The notes beneath the pieces are model-generated. The model ran no database searches. It was not told the origin of the DNA and saw only the letters and a list, made by a program, of their open reading frames with translations. A program made the translations under genes and the position numbers. A DNA stretch of 64,000 nucleotides. Origin: Zhengitettix transpicula. Its lineage: Eukaryota > Arthropoda > Insecta > Orthoptera > Tetrigidae. This document shows, piece by piece, positions 12,230-22,550 of the stretch (its first letter is position 1; every line of letters begins with the position of its first letter). The stretch lies in the NCBI GenBank assembly GCA_037074705.1, contig CM073591.1, positions 37,614,587 to 37,678,586 on the forward strand, written 5' to 3'.

Positions 12230-12777
12230 TCTAAATAATACAAATGTTGTATATTTGTATGTATGTATGTATTTACGTTAATTTCTATACAGATTTAAAC
12301 GCGTGGACAGATTGAAACAAAAATTGGTACACATATTCTTCAAAACTCGAGAAACGGTACTGTGGGGGGTGAGAACCCCTAGCATAAACGTGGAAAGAAT
12401 TATAATTAACAAATGTGATCGTTTTGTGTTAAATTTCTGCGCGCCAAGCGGCCATGACGTCACGCGAAAGTGAGACGTTGCTACGCAACAGTAAAATAGT
12501 AACTTATTTCGTAATGAAGTAAATATTAATGAATTTAATTTAATAAAATGTATAATTATATCCAGCAGTAGTCCATCGAATGATATTAAAGAACAATACG
12601 AAAGGTTACACAATCCTTGGAACTTATACGGAGACGCAGAAACACGCTTAGGGGTGGAGGTGGAGCGGAATTACAAGAAAATAAGGCAAAAACAACCGAC
12701 ATTCGAGTCACATCCGGGGTTATGGACGTTACTGAGATTAATTATGAGAACCCGGGCAACGCCAGGCAGCCAGCTTG
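12230..12777 (+). mobile_element. Helitron-like non-autonomous element, copy 1
   Basis: Starts A|TCTAAATAATACAAATG, followed by GTATGTATGTATG and the motif CGCGTGGACAGATTGAAAC...ATTGGTACACATATTC, typical of insect Helitrons. The 3' end has a short GC-rich near-palindrome, ACCCGGGCAACGCCAGG, followed by CAGCTTG|T. Helitrons begin TC, end CTRR with a hairpin about ten bases upstream, and insert between A and T. Here the last four bases are CTTG rather than CTRR. No Rep/helicase coding is present in the 548 bp, so it is non-autonomous. A second copy lies at 61988-62413 in the same orientation. Confidence 0.6.
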
Positions 12778-13138
12778 TTGTTAATAATAATGCATTTTCA
12801 AACCTTCAGGGGTGTAAAGGAGTTCTCATTGTCTGATGTAAAGTAAAGTAAAATCAGAATTGCCACAATTTAAGATGACAAACCGTGTCTTAATTTCGTT
12901 GAGTGGTTTAATTTTTTTTTATTGAGATACTGTGCAACATTCTGGGTGAGACTTAGATTCCGTCGTGTTAACCGTGGTACCTCAGAGGTGAGGAGAAAGC
13001 TGGCTGTGGTGGGGCCCTTGAGAAACCCCTGAGACGTTCCCATGGAAAACAATCGGTCCAGCCATCGCGGGCGGGAGGCTGTAAACACGCCGGTGAATGA
13101 TTAATTCTGCCCCCTCCTCCCCTTCCTTCTTCCCTGTC

Positions 13139-13146
13139 TATAAAAG
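13139..13146 (+). promoter_or_regulatory. TATA box candidate
   Basis: TATAAAAG in a GC-rich setting. TTCAAAG at 13165-13171 lies about 30 bp downstream, the usual distance to a start site, although it is a poor Initiator match. GGACC at 13204-13208 fits a downstream promoter element loosely. The first ATG after it (13199) has an insect-like AACA context. Confidence 0.3.
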
Positions 13147-13198
13147 CCGGCATAAATTTTGCCATTCAAAGATTTCGCAGCGCGTAGCAGTGGAAACA

Positions 13199-13259
13199 AT
13201 GCGGGACCTAGATTCAAGTCGGCGTGTGAAAAGGAACAATTGTCAATACGAGGGCCGCG
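13199..13259 (+). CDS. Possible first coding exon, unknown gene
   Basis: An ATG in good context (GAAACAATGC) about 30 bp after the predicted start site of the TATA promoter opens a frame of 20 codons plus one base, MRDLDSSRRVKRNNCQYEGR. It ends at CGCG|GTAAGA, a strong 5' splice site. The residues are basic and unrecognised. If not spliced, the frame closes at TAA after 31 codons. The exon would need a partner starting with two bases of a codon; the candidate at 22476-22550 fits that phase, which happens by chance one time in three. Speculative. Confidence 0.22.
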
Positions 13260-13780
13260 GTAAGACAGTGGAAGCTTCCCTGAGGCACACGTAATATCAT
13301 TAATCAAAGCCCTCGTCGTCCTCGCTTCAAAACTTAATTCCTCGCGCAGTCCTCGCGGCACATTGCCATTCAATACGGTCGTGTCGTTACCTCAGAGTCG
13401 ACATCGGAATAAATTAACCAGGTGTTTGTAACCCTTCGGGGGTATTATTTTTTTCCCTCTCGGCGTATGTAAGGCGTTTCTTTTCTTTCATCCTCGGCCC
13501 GGATTCCCATTTGCATATCGGCTGAAGGAGGAGGGAGGTGTCTCGCACACACACGCATATATCGCCCGAACTAGCATTCATAAATAGGTCGTTATTGGAA
13601 GGATTCAAAAGAATAGGGTAAGGACAAAAAGGAGGGCAGCCGTTACTTACGGCTCCGATAACTATTCCTTGTCTTCCGAACCTCCATCAAGGCCTGGTGG
13701 TATTCAAACGAATGGGAAACCTTCCCCAGCCTCTACGTGACAGATACAGGACGACGTCATTCAGAACGTATGGCTCCCCT

Positions 13781-14343
13781 GACAAAAAAAAAGAACGCAT
13801 CTTTGTTGTGTTGTTATTTTATTTACTGCAGAACGACAAGTTAGTATCAAGTTTAACGCAGATGTAAACTAAAGAACATGAATGCACGCGCAGTACGCTA
13901 TAGAAATTTCTCTATAAAGAGAAACATTTACAGGGTTAAAAAATTAGTTTCAAGCGAGGCGTAGGAGCTTTAAAATGTTAATTAACAATTATAAATTAAT
14001 TTACGTAAATGTACCATCGAGCCGCATCTCCGGTGTCAAGATTTATACCAATTTACCCTCTCATATTCATGTTAATATTTAAATGAATGTGTAATTATAA
14101 ATTATGATTTAGAATGACTTGTGTGTGTCAGTAGTAAAAGGAATTAGGATGAATCTAACAAAGTGGCAAGGAAAATAAATTGTAACATATAATTCAATAC
14201 AAACGCGATTGCAAAGGCTATACAAAAATATATAATACCTTGAAGAGCGAATGCATTTAAGGTTATCCTTAATTCCTGTAATTAGCATAAGCTCAGTTAA
14301 AGAAATTCAATGGGTTCCAAATAGAAATGTATGTCTTATTTAG
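13781..14343. other. AT-rich DNA, nothing recognised
   Basis: No frame, repeat or structure seen. Confidence 0.55.
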
Positions 14344-14565
14344 ATGGTAATCCACGTGGTGACAACTCCCCTTTAATAGCATAGGAACGAATTTGAAATG
14401 GGGGATGGGGAAGGGTAGAGGAAGGTAGCCAAGGATTAACTTCATCTCCTGGGAATTCACCTAAAAATTATACAGGACAACCCCAGGAAATCCTGCATCA
14501 GGTAGGTGGGGCTCTTGCTACTTGTCCTATGGCGCGAGAGGGGTTTTCTGTGGGGACGCAGCGCC
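14344..14565 (-). mobile_element. Poly(A) retroposon, copy E, truncated
   Basis: Matches the 3' half of the retroposon family in minus orientation: GGTAATCCACGTGGTGACAA, then the pieces CCTGCATCAGGTAGG and GCGCGAGAGGGG. It lacks both the 5' half and a clear poly(A). It is more diverged than the other copies. It sits just outside the left inverted arm at 14631. Confidence 0.65.
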
Positions 14566-14630
14566 TAATTTCAACTGCAATGATAGGGATTTGTTCAGTT
14601 TACATAAAAACAGCAGGAGGGATTTTCTTC

Positions 14631-15147
14631 TCGTAATGAGTGAACTTAAAACATTAAGCGTAATTTTTATATTAACTTTATAACAATTAGAATGATTGAA
14701 TATTTTATCATATTCTATTATTATGTAGAAAGTAATATTTTAAATATATATAAACCATATTGTAATGGAAATTTATACAATTCCCATTCAGTTTGTTGAA
14801 ACAAAAGGGGGGGGGGCGAAATCTGAAGATATATAAAAATATATAGTTCAAAAAGGGCCAAAGATTAGAAATAAGAAAGCATGGACCCATCCCTACAGTA
14901 AAGTATTTAAATTTATTTGTGGATTAAGTAAAATGCACAAAATGTATTTAATGTTTTTAAATAAACAGCTAATATTAATCAAGTAAAGTAAACTTTTCCG
15001 GTGCATTTATTTAATAAAAGATTCTCGGTTGGTCAACCGGGTCAATTGATAATTAAAATACAAAAAAAAGTCACCTGACGGTGGTGGTAATAAAATCCGC
15101 AGAAAGCTTTTGTTTTAATTAACCCGGTTGATAAAAATATCTGTTTT
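14631..15147 (+). repeat. Long inverted repeat, left arm
   Basis: Begins CTCGTAATGAGTGAACTT and ends ATAAAAATATCTGTTTT. It is the reverse complement of 18605-19085 at roughly 90-95 % by eye. The left arm has an extra segment containing ten G (14807-14816) that is absent from the right arm. No open frame of note. The arms flank about 3.45 kb that contains three plus-strand retroposon copies. It may be a transposon with long terminal inverted repeats, or two opposed copies of a dispersed repeat. Confidence 0.8.
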
Positions 15148-15719
15148 CTTTTAAATAGTAAAAAAAAATCTTTGGGGCTATCGTAAGTAGTCATCCACCA
15201 CTTCTGATAGTTGAAACTTAAAATTGAGTCTAGTCAATTCACTTTACTTTTTAATGGGATTTTTATTGGTAGGCGAGATTATACAAAAACGTATTCAACT
15301 AAAACCTTGCTTTTGGTATAATGAGGAAAAAGGAACGCGTTCAAGAAAAATGGTATAGCAAAACCCTGTTCTAGCAAACAACTCTTTGAGAAACCCGTAA
15401 TGTTAAGGACCGTGAGCGATGATTCCATTCCAGTATGAACAACAGGCCTGGCAACTTGTGTCACTTAAATTTCATTACACAAAATACTTCGCGCTCTGTC
15501 AGCCCAAATGTTTCCCTACTGAATTCCTTATGAAAATGTTATTTAATGCTGATGATCTGAATTCTGAGCCTCAGTAACGTAACCTTCCGTTTTGTCATAT
15601 TTCGCCTCAGATATTTCCGTTATTTGTTTGTTTTTAAAAATTTCTTCATATTTTATCTGCTTTTAATTCTCTTCTCTCAGGTCTCTGTGTCTGTCACTTG
15701 TGTATATTACCAAACGTAC
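15148..15719. other. Spacer between inverted arm and retroposon array
   Basis: AT-rich, no feature recognised. The last bases, up to TACTGG, are the original target sequence of the first retroposon. Confidence 0.5.
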
Positions 15720-15734
15720 TGGTTTCAGATCGGA

Positions 15735-16305
15735 AAACAGGGAATTGTCTGCGAGGGCTATTCTCTCGCAGGCAATACATGCGAGGGATGTTCTCTCGCA
15801 GACAAAACCTTTTAGGAGAGATACGAAGGGCCTACCTTTGGGTATGCCTTTTCCTCTCCGTTTTTGAACTAAGGTTCCCACAAGCCGAGGCACCTCGGCC
15901 AGTTCTGAGAGGTGTATGTTCCGGGGTCGCAGACCTTGGGCATACGGTAACAGTTGTTCGCTATTCCCATTGGAATAGTCGGCCAGCTGCCTCCTAAACT
16001 GGTCGAGGCACGGAGAAGGGAATGCTGCGTCCCCACAGCAAACTCCTCTCCCGCTATCGGAAGGGCGTGGGACAAGTACCCAATGCCCGACCTACCCGAT
16101 GCAGGTTTTTCTAAGTTTTCCCTGCATTCCTTTAGGCGAATGCCGGGTAGGATCCTTAAAATATAGCCCGGGGGCCCTAGTTAACCCTTGGCTACCTTCC
16201 TCTACCCTTCCGCATCCCCCCTTTCAAATCCCTTCCTATGCTATTAAAGGGGAGTTGCCCAAAGTGGATTACCCTCATGTAGCCTGTTGCCCTAATAAAA
16301 AAAAA
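15735..16305 (+). mobile_element. Poly(A) retroposon, array copy 1
   Basis: The 15-bp sequence TGGTTTCAGATCGGA occurs at 15720-15734 and again at 16306-16320, directly flanking this copy, a perfect target-site duplication. The 5' end carries two 30-bp units built as TGCGAG...CTCGCA hairpins, then the family core beginning CCTTTTAGGAGAGATACGAA. It passes through the GCCGAGGCACCTCGGC palindrome and ends TAGCCTGTTGCCCTAATAAA plus A's. The shared open frame begins at TTG and is not convincing as coding. No pol III A or B box was found. Confidence 0.8.
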
Positions 16306-16320
16306 TGGTTTCAGATCGGA

Positions 16321-16633
16321 GGATTCTCTCGCAGGTAACCTGCGAGGGATTATCTCTCGCAGGCAGAACCTTTTAGGAGAGATACGAAGGGCCTACCTTA
16401 GGGTATGCCTTTTCCTCTCCGTTTTTGAACTAAGGTTCCCACAAGCCGAGGCACCTCGGCCAGTTCTGAGAGGTGTATGTTCCGGGGTCGCAGACCTTGG
16501 GCATACGGTAAGAGTTGTTCCCTATTCCCATTGGAATAGTCGGCCAGCTGCCTTTCAAATCCCTTCCTATGCTATTAAAGGGGAGTTGCCCAATGTGAAT
16601 CTCCCTCATGTAGCCTGTTGCCCTAAAAAAAAA
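16321..16633 (+). mobile_element. Poly(A) retroposon, array copy 2, internally deleted
   Basis: Follows copy 1 directly after the shared GGTTTCAGATCG junction. It keeps the 5' hairpin units and the core as far as GTCGGCCAGCTGCC, then jumps to CTTTCAAATCCCTTCCTATG and the poly(A) end. About 240 bp of the middle of the element are missing. Confidence 0.75.
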
Positions 16634-16647
16634 CAGGTTTCAGATCG

Positions 16648-17238
16648 TACAAATCTTTCGCCTCTTCTTTAGAACGTGAATCAGATATACAAGGCCTGCG
16701 AGTGTTATTCTCTCGCAGGCAGTACCTGCGAGGGATATTCTCTCGCAGGTAGAACCTTGTAGGAGAGATACTAAGGGGCTACCTTTGGGTATGCCTTTTC
16801 CTCTCCGTTTTTGAATTAAGGTTCTCACAAGCCGAGGCACCTCGGTCTGCTTTGAGACGTGTATGTTCCGGTGTCTCAGACCTTGGGCATACGGTAAGGG
16901 TTGTCCGCTATTCCCATTGGAATAGTCGGCCAGCTGCCTCCTAAACTGGTCGAGGCACTGAGAAGGGAATGCTTCGTCCCCACAGCAAACTCCTCTCCCG
17001 CTATCGGAAGGGCGTGGGACAAGTACCCAAATCCCGACCTACCTGATGCAGGTTTTTCTAGGGTTTGTCCTGCATTTCTTTTAGGCGAATGCCGGGTAGG
17101 ATCCTTAAACCATAGCCCGGGGGCCCTAGTTACCCTTGGCTACCTTCCTCTACCCTTCCGCATCCCCCCTTTCAAATCCCTTCCCTATGCTATAAGAGGG
17201 GAGTTGCCACTATGTGGATTACCCTATACATAGCCTGT
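16648..17238 (+). mobile_element. Poly(A) retroposon, array copy 3
   Basis: Begins after a third GGTTTCAGATCG (16636-16647) and has the longest 5' end of the family. About 45 bp of leader come first, then two hairpin units with eight-base arms (CCTGCGAG...CTCGCAGG), then the full core. The 3' end is altered (CATAGCCTGTCTACACCTCCC, then A-rich), and no fourth GGTTTCAGATCG follows. Confidence 0.75.
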
Positions 17239-17764
17239 CTACACCTCCCAAAAAAAACAACCAAAAACACTCAACTTGTGAATCATCTTCTCGTGCAATC
17301 TATGTTCAAATCCAGTGCGTCTTTTAATATTTTTTGGATTTTTACCAGATGTATTTCACCGAAAATTGTTTTCAGAGTTTTCTTTTCTTTTTGAAACTTA
17401 AGTTTTCCTGTCCTGGTCCTTTAACTATTTCAATGCACAATGTAAACCACCATATTGTGGGACCAATTTAATTCATATCTACTGTAATTAATTATCAAAC
17501 TCTGATAAATTCCTGTATGAGTGCATACTTAGGCCTAATTAATAATTATGTACATTTTTCTCTTTTAATGGAATTTTTTATTCGTGGTAGGGATCTTAGG
17601 TCTACGTGCAAATTTTAGTTCGCAGTTCCGGTTTCTTGGCGCCCACTCGTTCTAAACGTCTCATAATATACTTATTATTTACTTGTTTAATATAAGTTCT
17701 TATACTGAATCATTTCTGATTTCTCTTAACACACAAACCATAACACCACCAGCGTTAAACGTAA
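17239..17764. other. AT-rich DNA, nothing recognised
   Basis: A-rich just after the retroposon array, otherwise featureless. Confidence 0.5.
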
Positions 17765-18073
17765 AATTACCACTACTTCTATGAAGCAAGATTCATTTTC
17801 CAGGCCTCGAGCAGCTTCCTTAAACTTGACCTTGCAGCTGTGAAGCAGATTTTGGAAGGGAAACTGAACGGCTCTTTTGAGTCTATCTGTCGCACTTCCG
17901 CTGTCGATATAACTGCCCCAGTTACGACCAACATGTGCGAGGCAGACATCCTCAATGTTTACGCCTCTACAAATTATATATATGTGGGAACGAATGCCGG
18001 AAGACGGTTCGAGGTTCGTACGCCTTCGTGTGAAAGCACGTATGAAAACCTCCGTGATCAACCAGCGAATTGA
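17765..18073 (+). other. GC-richer segment open on both strands
   Basis: A frame open from 17765 to a TGA at 18071 includes QILEGKLNGSFESICRTSA and VYASTNYIYVGTNAGRRF, and a good acceptor-like TTCATTTTCCAG ends at 17803. The minus strand is also open for 117 codons over the same bases. I recognise neither product. An exon inside the inverted-repeat interval, part of an unknown transposon, or a non-coding island are all possible. Confidence 0.25.
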
Positions 18074-18604
18074 TTGCAAATGGTTAATATTAACCTGATA
18101 TACGATTCGAAAACCGACTATAATAATTTACGCAATCTAAAAACTCGCTTCAATAGTAAAAACTCATTCTAAGGACAGTCCAAAGAAGGCACTCCGTCCA
18201 ACCTGTTCTCAAGGTAGATCGATGACTCATGAACTCTAGTACAATAAATATTAATTGACGGAAAATTACATTGAAATAAATATTTTTAATTTCTTTTATT
18301 AAATAAGGTTATAAGAAATTTACGTACATTTTATCACCTAATAAATCGTTGTGCCGCCTACATTGATCACTGCTGAAATTTTTCATTGCTACAGAAATGG
18401 ATGGCAAGGAGTATGCTAATATAATCTTTAAAATCTATAATTTTATTAACTGATTCCGGATATGAAGGATAAATTTCAGTAACGTACGTCCTTTTATGTA
18501 ATACTTCAAATTTGTGATTTATTACCCTTACCATGACCAAGAAATATTATGAAATTAAATTTGCGAGTTGAATCGAAGCAGCTATTTACACTAGATAATA
18601 GACA

Positions 18605-19085
18605 AAACAGATATTTTTATCAATCGGGTTTATTAAAACAAAAGCTTCCTGCGGATTTTATCACCACCACCGTAAGGTGACTTTTTTTTGTATTTTAATA
18701 AGCAATTGAGCCGGTTGACGAACCGAGAATCTTTTATTAAATAAATGCATTGGAGAGGTTTACTTTATTTAATTAATATTAGCTGTTTATTTGAAAACAT
18801 TAATTACATTTTATGTATTTTACTTAATCCACAAATAAATTTAAATACTTTACTGTAGGGATGGGTCCTTGCTTTCTTATTTCTAATCTTTGGACCTTTA
18901 TTGAACTATATAGTTTTATATATCTGAAAGGGTATTGCATAAATTTCCATTACCATATGGTTTATATATATTTAAAATATTCCTTTCTAAGTAATAATAG
19001 AATATTATAAAATATTCAATCATTCTAATTGTTATAAAGTTAATATAAAAATTACGCTTAATGTTCTAAGTTCACTCTTTACGAG
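18605..19085 (-). repeat. Long inverted repeat, right arm
   Basis: Reverse complement of 14631-15147. Begins AAAACAGATATTTTTATCAA and ends GTTCACTCTTTACGAG. It lacks the G-rich insertion of the left arm. The nearly equal ends of the two arms argue for a defined unit rather than random overlap. Confidence 0.8.
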
Positions 19086-19211
19086 AAGTAAAAATATTTT
19101 ATTAAAAAAAGAATATAATAAAATAAATTAATGTTATTAATTGGGAACAAAGTTTGTGAAATTGAGAATTGCTCAAAAACTGATGTTTTGCATTCCGGTT
19201 AGATCTGCGTC

Positions 19212-19638
19212 TTTTTTTTTTTTTTTGGGGGGGGGGGTAGTCAGGTTACATGAGGGTAATCCACATAGTGGTTCCCTTTTAATAGGAAAGCAAGGGATCT
19301 AAAAGGGGGGATGCGGAAAGGTAGAGGAAGGTAGCCAAGGGTTTACTAGGGCCCCCGGGCTGTGGTTTAAGGATCCTACCCGACAATTCGCCTAAAAGTG
19401 ATGCAGGGAAAACCCTAGAAAAACCTGCATCAGGTAGGTTTGGCGTTTGGTACTTCTCCCACGCCCTTCCGATGGCGGGAGAGGGGTTAGCTGTGGGGTC
19501 GCAGCTTTCCCTTCTCCGTGCCTTGACCGGTTTAGGAGGCAGCTGGCCGACTATTCCAACAGGAATAGCGGGCAACTCTTACCGTATGCCCAAGGTCTGC
19601 GACCCCGGAACATACATCTCTCAAAACAGGCCGAAGTG
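19212..19638 (-). mobile_element. Poly(A) retroposon, copy D, 5'-truncated
   Basis: Minus-strand copy with a long poly(A) seen as 15 T (19212-19226), followed by 11 G (19227-19237). The rest matches the family from TCAGGTTACATGAGGGTAAT to GGCCGAAGTG. It is truncated at almost the same 5' point as copy A. Confidence 0.75.
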
Positions 19639-20903
19639 TAATCTAAGAATCCCATTCGTTAGAGAATTTATTAAATTCATCTAGAGTGAATGGGAGAGGC
19701 GAGTGGAGGGCTTCAGTGCAGTGAGTCGGTGAGCTGACTCTTCAAAATGTAAATACCTGTTTAAATCAGTTCAGAAGCTTTTCGAAAACCTCCAGACTTC
19801 TCCAGATAGTTTTTTTTGTTTACTTCTAAATCAAACTGCACAAGCATAAGCATTAAGAAGCAAATGTTTCATTATGGAAATAATTAATTTTTTTTACTTA
19901 TTTCCTCCGTTACACAGCAAAATAGGTTTAATTAAAACAGTAATTGTTGAGGGGATAAATCCAGGCAGAAAACTTATAATTCGTGAAGGACATTAATTGA
20001 ATCTATACAAAGGCGGGACGTAATTATTGCTCATCAGTTGAAAACAAAATAATAAATGGATATAATAAACCTTTGAAAAGGCTGTAAAGATTTACATTAG
20101 TAATATAATTACAAAGAACGACTTCGTACCGCGCCAGAATAAATAGCAAATGTGATGAAAGTACGTACAAGTTGAAATCTAATAAATTTGGCCAACAAAC
20201 GAGAATAATAGTTTATTTGGTAAAGAAAATGAGCAGAGAAATTTTATTCTTGGAAGAGAACAATTCTAGTAGTGATTTTTCTTCCTGAGACAATTTTCAG
20301 AGTTTATGTTGGATTTAGAAAGTGTGACGTAGATTGTTGAAATTTGTAAACTAACATATTCGTAAGGAAAATCGAGGGATCAAGGATCTTTTCATGCGGA
20401 GCGGTATTTTAACAATTTATTTTATGAAATTAATTCAATATCATTTACCTCACGTACTTTGACATAGTTTAGAAGAATAGTTTTTGCTGGTTGCGATAAT
20501 ATTGAGTGGAGGCCATAACTGAATATAATATGCGACAAAAATATTATATTCTGAAAGATATTGAGGATTACCTCTGACGAGTTTTGTTATCGGTGAGATT
20601 AAAATGTAAAATCGTACGTAGATTATAAGTGAAGATGTTGTTTGAAGAGAAGAGGATCGAAAACTGGTTACAGACGTCTTATTATTAGAAAGAGAATATA
20701 TTCAATACACGCCGCAGGTTATTGTAACTAAATGAGAAATCCACATTGTCTGTATGATTATAATTTCTGTTAAAAGACCATGGATGTTAAAGGAGAGAAT
20801 ATTATAATAATTCGTTGATTTGGTCATTGATTTAAAAGAATATTCAGTATTAGTTTGGGAAATTGTTAATAAGTATTCGTTGCACATTTGTTTATTTGAA
20901 TAA
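19639..20903. other. AT-rich DNA, nothing recognised
   Basis: No frame, repeat or RNA-like element recognised. Confidence 0.55.
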
Positions 20904-20960
20904 AATTGGTTTTTTTATGCCAATTATATATATATAATTGGCATAAAAAACCAATTTTAT
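20904..20960. repeat. Inverted repeat around a TA tract
   Basis: Arms AAAATTGGTTTTTTTATGCC and GGCATAAAAAACCAATTTT pair throughout except for one extra T (seven T against six A). The centre is AATTATATATATATAATT, itself self-complementary. Confidence 0.85.
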
Positions 20961-21000
20961 TATGAAGGATATATATATATATATATATATATCCTTCATA
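20961..21000. repeat. Perfect 40-bp palindrome with TA core
   Basis: TATGAAGGAT, then a run of AT, then ATCCTTCATA: every base pairs with its mirror position. It directly follows the previous inverted repeat, giving two hairpins side by side. Probably a TA microsatellite expanded within short arms. Confidence 0.9.
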
Positions 21001-22475
21001 CTTGTCTCGGGGAAGAATATTCGCCACTTGATGACGTCTAAGTGACGTCAGTTAAATCTAGTCGGAAGCGTAACTAAGTCTAGGCGGATCTGCTGAACTC
21101 ATCCTCGAAACCTAGACTACTATACGATCAGAGTATTATAAAAAAAATTATAAGTGGTGAATTTTGTTTTTAAGGGCTGTGAATACATATAAATTTCGAA
21201 TGATACACATCTACGTATACCTTGAGACTCTTATATTATAGTGATCTATAAAATAAACTTAAATGTGTATAATAGAGTAATGTCTGATAAATTTGTCGGG
21301 TAGTTATTTAACTGAAAAAATGTTGCAAGTTGATATTTTTGTTTTAAATAATCAAGTTGATATTATTCTTGAGACAAACATTAATTTTTATTTATTTACC
21401 AAAAAAAGAGTGAGACATACAGGCAAAGAAATCAATGAAATAATTGTGTGTGAAGAGAAATAAAAGATAAATTATCTAAATAACCTAAATATAATAATTG
21501 ACTATCATTCAATGTGTATCTGATGAATACAGAACGGCCAAACGTTCCGTTTCAGAGCAGAATTATTTTAAATATCGTTCATGTTAATGACGCAAAAATA
21601 ATTCGTTAGTAACGAGAACATGGAAATGTACGCTTGACGAGTAACAGGGGTTACTCATTGAGAATTGGGGGCCGAATCGGTTAGCTTGCCAGATCAACAT
21701 TGAAGATGCTGAAGCAGCGGTTAACCGTATCCCTCTACTCTGTTAAAGAAAAGAAAAACAGTAAGCCTATACGACCTTTCAGAGACGTTTTTGTCTGTCC
21801 GACTAGGGGAAATTAGAGAGCTGCGACGAGCAGATGGAGGTTTGTAAAACGAACGCGACCATCAGGTGCATGAAACTCCCTGTGGCATTGAACGTTGTGA
21901 AATAGACATAGCAATTATTATTCCTCCAAATGATATGGAACGGAAAATTGAATAATGGAGCACTGTGGAGATATTATACATCTTCTAAGAAAAACAAGTA
22001 GATAACGTGCGAACTTTCCAAATCTTTCATTTCATTAGCTGCGATCATACTTCAGATTTTAAATATAGAAATACAGTTACTGCATATATTTTCTCGTTTA
22101 ATTTCTTAAAGGGTTATAATATTATTTAAGGATTTTCTAAGCTCTTGATGAATAATTTATAATAGTCGATCATAAATTCTGGTAATGAGACATGTTCTGC
22201 ACATCTGCAATTTAAAATACGCCCGTTACATAACTGTACTGAACTTATAAAACACACTACTTCTGGGCAATATAAACGTTTCCCTTCCCTGTAGAGTCGA
22301 CATAAAATATTACACCACATTTTCTATAACAGAATGAGAATATTCGTGGAATTCCAGTTTCTCCATGTCAGCAAATTTTGATTTTCTTTGATCATCTGTA
22401 GCCGTAGTTACGAAAAACTGTAGTAACTTAAACAGAAAGCAGTGCTTTGTAGACAAAACAATTTTCCGTTCGCAG
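21001..22475. other. Mixed DNA with two CRE-like sites
   Basis: GACGTC at 21033-21038 and the full CRE palindrome TGACGTCA at 21043-21050 lie close together. AGTCTAGG (21077-21084) and CCTAGACT (21111-21118) form an 8-bp stem. The rest is featureless. Confidence 0.45.
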
Positions 22476-22550
22476 CTATTAGGACTTTGATGGAAATGTC
22501 TCAGCTGCCATATGCTTTGTGCCGGAAATGCTATGAAATTAATAATGACG
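22476..22550 (+). CDS. Possible internal exon with a Cys-x2-Cys pair
   Basis: A 75-bp stretch bounded by a good 3' splice site (TTTTCCGTTCGCAG ending at 22475) and a near-ideal 5' splice site (GACG|GTGAGT at 22551). The open frame reads TLMEMSQLPYALCRKCYEIN. LPxxxCxxC recalls the second Cys pair of insect zinc-finger-associated (ZAD) domains, but no first pair is visible and the match is too short to claim the family. Phase is two bases in, one base out. Without a partner exon it remains a guess. Confidence 0.22.

Larger units (their letters stand above)
12950..13780. promoter_or_regulatory. GC- and CpG-richer island
   Basis: An 0.8 kb stretch of far higher GC than its surroundings, with many CpG, a TATA box (13139), an inverted octamer ATTTGCAT (13509-13516) and several ATTA-type cores. 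Open frames occur on both strands because stops are rare. It has the look of a promoter/first-exon region or a conserved regulatory element. The candidate exon within it is listed separately. Confidence 0.4.

Noticed and set aside
15745..16765. CRISPR-like array (30-bp units with hairpins)
   Set aside because: Only two units per copy, no unique spacers, and they belong to a eukaryotic retroposon.
21077..21118. Hammerhead ribozyme (CTGCTGA ... CGAAA between paired arms)
   Set aside because: The arms pair with each other across both core boxes, the wrong topology for a hammerhead, and the first box is CTGCTGA.
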